From assembly GCA_002366635.1 (NCBI GenBank), contig DFBN01000078.1:11779-27755 (forward strand): a DNA stretch of 15,977 nucleotides. Direction: 5' to 3'. The notes beneath the pieces were generated by a model. It ran no database searches. It was not told the origin of the DNA and was given only the letters and a program-made list of their open reading frames with translations. Position 1 is the first letter of the stretch; every line of letters starts with the position of its first letter. The position numbers were made by a program, and so were the translations under genes. The DNA is from Caldifarciminota bacterium UBA3079. GTDB taxonomy: Bacteria > Hydrothermota > Tepidihabitantia > Tepidihabitantales > Tepidihabitantaceae. Positions 1 through 5,928 of the stretch are shown piece by piece.

Positions 1-763
1 CGATTCCTCCCAGCTTCTTCACAGTCTTGCGCACCACCCTGAGGCACTGGCCGGTGTAGTCCAGAATCTGTTTACCTGAGAACCGAAGAATCCGCCAGCC
101 GTCTGAAGTCAAAGCATTGTCTCGGCTCCGGTCGCGCTCCCGAGCTTCCTTGCCCGAATGGTACAGTTCACCGTCACACTCGATATCCAGGTTCCCGTCT
201 GAGCAGAAAAGTGCCATATCAAGCATGTACCCGGTTTCGGATTCCCGGACAAAGAATTGACGTTCAGCATCAAGACCCGCATCTTTCATCCGGAAATAAA
301 GCCTATCCTCAATCGGGCTGGTTTTGAAAAGGTCATTGATTTCCTCGGCTGCAAACAGCCTTTCCAGAGATGTCGGAATGAAAACGATTCTGCGCCAGCG
401 CCGGCTTGGAATCGGATAGGGCAAATGCCTAAGCCCGCCAATCGCAACCCGGTAATAAGCCGCCTGAGCCCGTTTATGCTTCGGCTCATCAGGCAAAAGT
501 TCAATCCGCTTCATCGCGATGATACCCTTTACTTGAGTATACCAGTTCACCGCCCACTTCTCATCCCCGAAAACCTTTGTCTGATAAAATGCCAGGTACT
601 TCGCCTTGGGCAGTTCCTCAGGAGCTGACTTCACCGGTATCCGATACCAGTGCTCTGTCTCGAGTATTCGCCAGTCCTTCTGCCGGGTAATAACACCGAC
701 CAAGGCCGGCGTTTCCTTCCCGAACGCCTGAATCCGACCCCATGACTTACGCGGCTTGCGCAT
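1..763 (-). CDS. DUF559/Vsr-like endonuclease-domain protein, 3' end outside window
   Basis: I read this frame directly from the minus strand. It is open from ATG at 763 to the left edge (254 codons plus one base), with a TGA just upstream. Residues 150-254 match the DUF559 (MTES_1575) nuclease domain of the PD-(D/E)XK fold. It begins with the typical SPIEDRL opening (about 149-155), then D182, the core E195-C-D197-G, an ERDRSRD helix (209-215) and DGWRILRF (221-228), which is the usual GWrvLRF ending. Residues 1-145 form a separate conserved-looking domain (ALVGVITRQKDW, RIPVKSAP, LAFYQTKVFG, PIPSRRWRRIVFIPTSLERL). I cannot name it, but its length and strand-rich pattern would suit a PUA/EVE-like fold (inference). 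Target and partner are unknown; a DNA-acting nuclease is likely. There is no Shine-Dalgarno. A promoter ends five bases before the ATG, which suggests a leaderless message. The C-terminus is cut by the window. Confidence 0.85.
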   Translation of the reverse strand, partial: MRKPRKSWGRIQAFGKETPALVGVITRQKDWRILETEHWYRIPVKSAPEELPKAKYLAFYQTKVFGDEKWAVNWYTQVKGIIAMKRIELLPDEPKHKRAQAAYYRVAIGGLRHLPYPIPSRRWRRIVFIPTSLERLFAAEEINDLFKTSPIEDRLYFRMKDAGLDAERQFFVRESETGYMLDMALFCSDGNLDIECDGELYHSGKEARERDRSRDNALTSDGWRILRFSGKQILDYTGQCLRVVRKTVKKLGGI

Positions 764-797
764 ACAAGATTTAAGACCCGAACCCGGTAATAGTCAA
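764..797 (-). promoter_or_regulatory. Sigma-70-type promoter abutting the DUF559 gene start (possibly leaderless)
   Basis: On the minus strand TTGACT (797-792) is followed by a 17-base spacer and TTAAAT (774-769). Only five bases (CTTGT) then separate the -10 box from the ATG at 763. A start site 6-8 bases past the -10 would fall on or beside the A of the ATG, and there is no Shine-Dalgarno. The -35 matches consensus at 5/6 and the -10 at 4/6, so this is suggestive, not proven. Confidence 0.5.
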
Positions 798-830
798 GCC
801 CGACCGTCATGTGCGCGAAAAACCGAATCT

Positions 831-863
831 TTCTGGTCCTGGTATTCTTTGTATCTTCGTGGT
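831..863 (-). repeat. Degenerate 'ACGAAGATACAAAGAA' intergenic repeat
   Basis: Read on the minus strand this is ACCACGAAGATACAAAGAATACCAGGACCAGA, a decayed form of the CCACGAAGACACAAAGACACC-like phrase that is common between genes of many environmental bacteria. One translated frame gives the well-known spurious HEDTKNTR peptide. Only one copy lies in the window, so the assignment rests on recognising the phrase. Confidence 0.45.
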
Positions 864-902
864 AAGGCCAATTACGAATGCCGAGTGCCGTTCTGCGACG
901 AT

Positions 903-1023
903 TGGAGCGGAAAAGGTTCCGCTTCGCTATGGAGCACAATGTCTCTAGACATTGTGCAACGACAGAGTCGTTGCACTCCAAAACCGGTAAGACAAAGCGG
1001 CAACTTTGTTGCCGCACTCCAAA
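903..1023. repeat. Array of four short inverted repeats with GGAGC / GCACTCCA borders
   Basis: Four perfect stems lie in 109 bases: 907-912/917-922 (6 bp, loop 4), 934-944/947-957 (11 bp, loop 2), 956-963/967-974 (8 bp, loop 3) and 997-1004/1008-1015 (8 bp, loop 3). TGGAGC occurs at 903-908 and 930-935, and the phrase GCACTCCAAA ends the third and fourth stems (973-982 and 1014-1023), so the borders are themselves inverted relative to each other. The arm sequences differ between stems while the borders are shared. That looks like a REP/MITE-like intergenic element, not chance. Confidence 0.65.
983..1015 (-). terminator. Possible intrinsic terminator of the purE-to-GND/HEAT operon
   Basis: On the minus strand an 8-bp GC-rich stem (GCGGCAAC, loop AAA, GTTGCCGC; 1015-997) is followed at once by TTTGTCTT (996-989). 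It sits about 87 bases after the stop codon at 1102-1104. The T run is interrupted and the hairpin also belongs to the repeat array, so the terminator role is tentative. Confidence 0.4.
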
Positions 1024-1056
1024 TCAGCCAATCTTCACAGTTTTGTCTTCTGCCTG

Positions 1057-1085
1057 CTGTGTTTATCTGTGTCTATCTGTGGTTA
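1057..1085 (-). repeat. Degenerate 'CACAGATAGACACAGATAAACACAG' intergenic repeat
   Basis: The minus strand here reads TAACCACAGATAGACACAG followed by ATAAACACAG, with ACACAGATA/CACAGATA units in near-tandem. This is a recurrent non-coding phrase in many bacterial genomes, often found beside the ACGAAGA-type phrase as here. It lies 17 bases after the stop codon of the upstream gene. No function is known to me. Confidence 0.45.
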
Positions 1086-1101
1086 GGTTTTCCTTTGGCG
1101 G

Positions 1102-3969
1102 TTAGTGTTCGGCCAGGATTTTGCCGAACCCGGCCAGGACGAAGCGGTTGGTTTCTTCGGCCCGGGCCGCTTCTAAAGTGCGCCTCAAGGGGTCATCAAG
1201 GAAATTCTCTAAGGCCTGGACCGCAACCAGTCTGACAAACGGTTCGTCATATCTGAGATAAGAGACAAATACCTTGCGGCAGCGGACAAGCAGTTCGCGG
1301 TCTTTTATGGTATCAAGCTCGGCCGCAATCTTGCCGCTGGCACGGATGGTATGGCCGAGCCCAGGTGACTTCATGACCGTCATCCTGTCGAGCAATGGCT
1401 CAAGTCCTGGCTTGCCGATTTTGGTCAAGGCCATTTCTGCGGCCGAGCGGACCGTAAATAGCCGGTCGCCAAGTGTACGAATCAGGTCCGGGATAGCGAC
1501 CGGATTTTTGAGCTTGCCGCACGCTTCAGCCGTGACAATCCTTGAAGGCTCGTAACCGTCCTTTAAGAGGAACAGTATCCTGGGCACAACGGTCGAGTCA
1601 CCGATTTCACCCAATGCCTTTGCTACCCAGCGCGGGCTTGCCCTTTTCTGTTTCATTGCCAGGAACAGCGAATCAACCCCGTCTTTTGCATCCTGTTTCA
1701 GCTTGCCCAGCCAATAGACCGCATTTGCCCTTGCCCTGCGCCGCTCATCATAAAGTGCTTTGTATAAATAAGGCTTGGCAGTATCAGGCCATGCTTTGAA
1801 CAATGCTTCTACGGCCCTGGATTCGAGTCCGCTCTTGGTATCAAGCTTGTGCTCAAACACATATTCAATCGCCTCTTTGCCGAGCTCTTTCAGTTGCTTG
1901 CGCGCCTGCCGGACTTTGGCCCTGGCATTGCCTACTTCCCAGAGAGCAGCGATTTTGAAGACCGAATCAACCGGCAGCTCGAGACTACCTATCAGTTGTA
2001 GTGTGTCGCCCTGTTCTGCTTCGTCTCCGGCAACCGGTTCGGATGAGAAGTCCATGCCCGCACCATAGGTTCCATTGGTCCAGAAACCGAAATCAGAACC
2101 CGCGCTGCCAGAGGTGTAATAATCCTTGCCTGCCATATCCACGAACATCCCGGCACTGGCAAAACCCCTTGCCGGTTTGCCGCCGGCCAGGGCCAGTTTC
2201 TCGGTTGAGGAGTAAACATCATTGCCGGTGATGTCAACGAACAGGCCGACCGAATTTGTCAATGCGGTTCCCTGGCCACCGGACGCATGATAAACATCAT
2301 TGCCTTTCCGGTCGAGAAGCACCCCGACCGATAAGTCATGGCCTTCGCCCTGGCTCGGGCCGAGCCTTGAATAATATGAGTCATTGCCTTGATTATTGAT
2401 GAGGCAACCGACCGAAAGGTGAATCCCTGCACCTTGTGAATACTGGGCCGCCGAATAATGGTCATAACCAGACCCGTCCCAGATAGCGCCCAGGGAATAC
2501 CAGTAGGAAGTTGCCTGGGCGAATACTTCGGCATTATAGAAATCATTGCCTGCAGAGTCGCACAAGAAACCGATGCCACCGGATGCATCTGGCCGCCATC
2601 CCAAAGCAAAACCCTGGGCAAAAGAACGGAACTCGTATGGCAGGAGCGGGGCATGATTGTATTTGCCTCCGGCATAATAAGTATCATTGCCTTCTTTGTC
2701 CAGAAGCAGACCATAGCCCCAGGTAGAACCAAAGCCCTGGCCATAACAATAGCAGCGGTAACTGTCATTCCCTTTTGAGTCAGTCAGAAAAGCGGTTCCG
2801 AAATGACCCGCTCCCTGGGCATAAAACCCGGCATCATAAATATCCCGACCATTCCGGTCTGCCAGCACACCGGTTCCGAATATTGCTGCGCCCTGGCTGT
2901 AATGGGAAGAACGGTAGGTATCATCGCCTTGAATATCAATCAGCACACCCGCACCGAACAGTGCCGCACCCTGGCTGAAAACCTTCTCGCAAGCATAAAG
3001 GTCATTGCCCGCCAAATCGATTACTACGGAGAAAGGTTCACTTAAGACACCGATTGCACCACCTGCCCGATTGTAATAAATATCATCACCACCGAGCTCG
3101 ATTATGAGACAGCAATCACGATTGTATCTATTGTCGCCATCACCGCCGATTACTACCAGACCGAATTCGGTTTCGGCCTTGAAATAAACACCGCCAGCAA
3201 TACCCGGCACGACATCAGTCTGATTCTCGTGCGGAAACTCCAAAGGCTCTTCGGTCAGAAGCCTTTCTGCTTCTTGCGCAGCATAAACCACTGCCAGGCC
3301 GGAAAGCGCAAGTGAACGCCGGTCGAGCTTGCGCACATAAGCAAGCACTGTTTCCGCTTTGACTTCCTTGGTCGTATCATACGCCTGACCGAACTCGCGG
3401 TGCAATGTCCCGCACAAAGTCGGACTCAAGGTATCGTCTTCATCAGCCCAGAAACCCGGTGCTTCACCCAGAAGCACATTCAGTTCTTTATCTGTTAAGT
3501 GTGCGGTTGCCTTTTTCAGATACCTGTCCCCTATCTTGAATCCGCCGATAACAAAACTAATCGCCCGAGAAAACCTCACAGGAAGTCTTGCGGTTCCATT
3601 GACAGCTTTCTCAGCTTTGACCTTAACCTCTTTTTGCAACCGGATAGAATCGTTCTTCCCGAGTTTGACATCGGTTTCCAGAAACTGAAACCATGCGAGA
3701 CTGAAAGCAGCCCGCTCATTCCTGATAAACCGCGCTGCTGAGGAATCTACATATCCTGCGGTTTCAAGCGGATTGTCGAGCAGATGGTCAATAGCCTCAA
3801 GCCTGAAAAAACTATCAGTAGCCCATTGCTTGTAAAAACCCAGTTCCTTTTCTTTTATGCCGAGGATTGACAGTCCATTGTGCACCGCGTTTATTTCCGC
3901 CGAATCCAGACCACCGGCCAAGAGCATACCGAATCCGATAACCAGCAGGCGGATTATCCTGCGACTCAT
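1102..3969 (-). CDS. Exported protein with ~12 tandem Gx-D-x-Y repeats and C-terminal HEAT-like repeats
   Basis: This is a 955-residue protein with an apparent signal peptide (SRR, then hydrophobic residues 5-19, AGGLDSA near 18-24), so it is likely exported. Residues 25-270 are mainly helical and unrecognised. Residues 275-620 carry a tandem repeat: G-(N/D/x)-D-x-Y at about 293, 321, 348, 374, 400, 427, 474, 501, 528, 556, 582 and 614, usually 26-28 apart, with 47 where an insert near 433-450 lies. A Q-G pair usually follows 8-12 residues after the motif, then a hydrophobic (V/L)L(x)D strand. The pattern suggests a parallel beta-solenoid, perhaps calcium-binding through the Asp residues as in RTX repeats, but the unit is far longer than the 9-residue RTX unit. 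Residues 680-950 look like HEAT/PBS-type helical repeats (ARANAVYWLGKL, SPRWVAKALGEIGD, VRSAAEMALTKIG). GAGG lies almost against the ATG, and no other in-frame start preserves the signal peptide. It is the last gene of the operon, 39 bases after prpE. Function unknown. Confidence 0.88.
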   Translation of the reverse strand: MSRRIIRLLVIGFGMLLAGGLDSAEINAVHNGLSILGIKEKELGFYKQWATDSFFRLEAIDHLLDNPLETAGYVDSSAARFIRNERAAFSLAWFQFLETDVKLGKNDSIRLQKEVKVKAEKAVNGTARLPVRFSRAISFVIGGFKIGDRYLKKATAHLTDKELNVLLGEAPGFWADEDDTLSPTLCGTLHREFGQAYDTTKEVKAETVLAYVRKLDRRSLALSGLAVVYAAQEAERLLTEEPLEFPHENQTDVVPGIAGGVYFKAETEFGLVVIGGDGDNRYNRDCCLIIELGGDDIYYNRAGGAIGVLSEPFSVVIDLAGNDLYACEKVFSQGAALFGAGVLIDIQGDDTYRSSHYSQGAAIFGTGVLADRNGRDIYDAGFYAQGAGHFGTAFLTDSKGNDSYRCYCYGQGFGSTWGYGLLLDKEGNDTYYAGGKYNHAPLLPYEFRSFAQGFALGWRPDASGGIGFLCDSAGNDFYNAEVFAQATSYWYSLGAIWDGSGYDHYSAAQYSQGAGIHLSVGCLINNQGNDSYYSRLGPSQGEGHDLSVGVLLDRKGNDVYHASGGQGTALTNSVGLFVDITGNDVYSSTEKLALAGGKPARGFASAGMFVDMAGKDYYTSGSAGSDFGFWTNGTYGAGMDFSSEPVAGDEAEQGDTLQLIGSLELPVDSVFKIAALWEVGNARAKVRQARKQLKELGKEAIEYVFEHKLDTKSGLESRAVEALFKAWPDTAKPYLYKALYDERRRARANAVYWLGKLKQDAKDGVDSLFLAMKQKRASPRWVAKALGEIGDSTVVPRILFLLKDGYEPSRIVTAEACGKLKNPVAIPDLIRTLGDRLFTVRSAAEMALTKIGKPGLEPLLDRMTVMKSPGLGHTIRASGKIAAELDTIKDRELLVRCRKVFVSYLRYDEPFVRLVAVQALENFLDDPLRRTLEAARAEETNRFVLAGFGKILAEH

Positions 3970-4008
3970 TCCTCCCTCGGCCCGGCATTCAGAAAACGCA
4001 TGGCAAGA

Positions 4009-5898
4009 TTACTTAATCCCCATATTTTCGACCGCCCGTTTTATTTCGTCAACTGAAGTGCCATCTTCAAGCGTAGTCAAATCACCGAGTTTTGCCCCTT
4101 CGCAAAGCCCTATCAGTACCCTGCGCATGACCTTGCCGCTTCTGGTTTTGGGAAGCATCTTCACGAACTGGACATCACGCGGTGTTGCAACCGGCCCGAT
4201 TTTCTCACGCACCAGTTTGACTATCGACTTTCTGATTTCATCGCTTGGTTCCTGTCGCTGTTTCAAAACTGCGAACGCGACAATCGCCTGACCCTTGAGT
4301 TCATCCTTTACACCTACTGCACTTGCTTCGGCAACCGCAGGATGACCGGATATAATCTCTTCGATTTCCCTGGTCCCGAGCCGGTGACCGGCAACATTTA
4401 TCACTTCGTCAGCCCGTCCCAGAACCCAGAAATAACCATCCTTATCCTCGATTGCAAAATCTCCGGTATAGAAAAGCAACTTGTCCGGGAAATGGCGCCA
4501 ATAGGCATCAAGATACCTCTCATCATCACGCCAGAGTGTCAGAAAAGTGCCTGGGGGTAAAGGTGGCCTGACTACAAGCAGGCCGCGTTTCCCACGGGGA
4601 ATCTCATCGCCTTTGTTATCTACTACAGCCATGTTCCAGCCATAAACCGGCTTTGTAGGCGAACCAGGCCTGAACTCCAGCATCTCTATCCCGGGCATAT
4701 TGGAAAGCATGGGCCAGCCGCTTTCGGTCTGCCAGTAATGGTCGATTACCGGCTTACCAAGCGAATCCTTAGCCCATCGCCATGTCGGCTCGTCCAGAGG
4801 TTCACCAGCCAGAAACAGATAACGTAGTGAACTCAAATCGTGCTTCTTGAACCAGGAAGACGGGAATTTCCTCAGCATCCGCATCGCAGTTGGTGATGAA
4901 AACATTACATTCACTTTGTGCTTCTCAACAACCTTCCACCATATTCCCGGGTCAGGATAATCAGGTGTGCCTTCATATACCACTGTGGTAAGCCCGAAAA
5001 GCAAAGGTCCGTAAACGATATAACTGTGCCCGACAGTCCATCCGAAATCAGAAGTCGCCCAGTAAACATCACCTTCTTTGCACCCGTAAATAAACGGCAC
5101 CGAACAATAGAGCGCAACCATATGAGCGCCGGTATCACGGACAACACCTTTCGGCCTGCCGGTGGTCCCGGAAGTATACATAAGATACAACGGATGATTG
5201 CTGGGCAGCCAGACCGGTGCTACTTTAGCCCCGTGCTGCTCGGCTATTTCTTCGGACAAGATGAAATCCCGTTCCTGCACGCGCTTCCAGTCGGTTATGC
5301 CGCGGTCAACTACCAGCACTTTGCCTACCTTGTTTTCTGCTATTTCCAATGCCTTATCAACAATAGATTTCAAAGGTATTGGTCTGCCTTTGCGTTTGCC
5401 CGCATCAGCCGTAATAACCAGCTTGACACCGGCATCGTCAATACGCTCTGCCACGGCCTCAAAACTGAAACCCGCAAAAACTACCGAATGAATCGCACCA
5501 ATTCTTGCACAGGCAAGCATCGCTACCATTGTTTCGGGTATCATCGGCAGATAAATCAGAACACCGTCACCTTTTCCAACACCGAGTTTCTTAAGGACTG
5601 CGGCAAAGGCATTCACTTCACCAAGGAGTTCAGAATAGTTAATGGTTCTGCTCTTGCCTGTTTCCGGGCTTTCCCAAATTATCGCAGGCCGGTTCCCTTT
5701 GCCGGCTTCGACATGCCGGTCAACCGCATTGTAGCACATATTCGTGAGGCCACCCTCGAAATACCGGTAGAACGGTTCACGCGTCTGGTCAAGCACTTTG
5801 TCCCATTTCTTGAACCAGAAAAGCTTTTCTGCCTGTCTGGTCCAGAAGGCATCGATTTCGCCGAGTGATTCCTGCATTACTTCTTCATATTTACCCAT
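4009..5898 (-). CDS. prpE: Propionyl-CoA synthetase (AMP-forming acyl-CoA ligase)
   Basis: This ligase activates propionate (possibly acetate too) with ATP and CoA to acyl-CoA, AMP and PPi in the cytoplasm. All ANL-superfamily motifs are present: ATP loop YTSGTTGRPKG (241-251), YWQTESGWP (388-396), YTGD (477-480), GRADEVINVAGHRLGTREIE (494-513) and the SGKV loop whose K589 is the adenylation lysine. It follows E. coli PrpE more closely than Acs: RDTG after the ATP loop, GWTVGHSYIVYGPLL, HDLSSLRYLFLAGEPLDEP and a C-terminal GDLTTLED. The length (629) equals the PrpE family's. The start is secured by AAGGAG eight bases before the ATG, the best ribosome site in the operon. The neighbouring biotin-dependent carboxyltransferase fits a propionyl-/methylmalonyl-CoA or C4-acid pathway (inference). 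Acetyl-CoA synthetase activity is the main alternative. Confidence 0.93.
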   Translation of the reverse strand: MGKYEEVMQESLGEIDAFWTRQAEKLFWFKKWDKVLDQTREPFYRYFEGGLTNMCYNAVDRHVEAGKGNRPAIIWESPETGKSRTINYSELLGEVNAFAAVLKKLGVGKGDGVLIYLPMIPETMVAMLACARIGAIHSVVFAGFSFEAVAERIDDAGVKLVITADAGKRKGRPIPLKSIVDKALEIAENKVGKVLVVDRGITDWKRVQERDFILSEEIAEQHGAKVAPVWLPSNHPLYLMYTSGTTGRPKGVVRDTGAHMVALYCSVPFIYGCKEGDVYWATSDFGWTVGHSYIVYGPLLFGLTTVVYEGTPDYPDPGIWWKVVEKHKVNVMFSSPTAMRMLRKFPSSWFKKHDLSSLRYLFLAGEPLDEPTWRWAKDSLGKPVIDHYWQTESGWPMLSNMPGIEMLEFRPGSPTKPVYGWNMAVVDNKGDEIPRGKRGLLVVRPPLPPGTFLTLWRDDERYLDAYWRHFPDKLLFYTGDFAIEDKDGYFWVLGRADEVINVAGHRLGTREIEEIISGHPAVAEASAVGVKDELKGQAIVAFAVLKQRQEPSDEIRKSIVKLVREKIGPVATPRDVQFVKMLPKTRSGKVMRRVLIGLCEGAKLGDLTTLEDGTSVDEIKRAVENMGIK

Positions 5899-5928
5899 CG
5901 GTAATACTCCTTTCTTAAAACATACGAC

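Larger units (their letters stand above)
764..1101. other. Non-coding gap with hairpin array and degenerate repeats
   Basis: This 338-bp stretch lies between the end of the big operon and the DUF559 gene. The open frames crossing it look spurious: one minus-strand frame reads HEDTKNTR, a peptide typical of mistranslated intergenic repeat DNA. What I see is the promoter at 764-797, a CCACGAAGATACAAAG-type repeat near 831-863, a run of four hairpins at 907-1015 and a CCACAGATAGACACAG-type repeat at 1057-1085. Confidence 0.75.

Noticed and set aside
631..1017. Minus-strand 128-codon frame overlapping the DUF559 gene start
   Set aside because: It contains HEDTKNTR from intergenic repeat DNA and crosses the hairpin array and the DUF559 coding region in another frame.
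907..1023. CRISPR array
   Set aside because: The repeated parts are short hairpin borders with no regular direct repeat and no spacer spacing, and no cas gene is nearby.
4918..5868. Plus-strand 316-codon frame inside prpE
   Set aside because: It lies entirely antisense to a well-conserved enzyme gene and its translation shows no domain or credible start signal.
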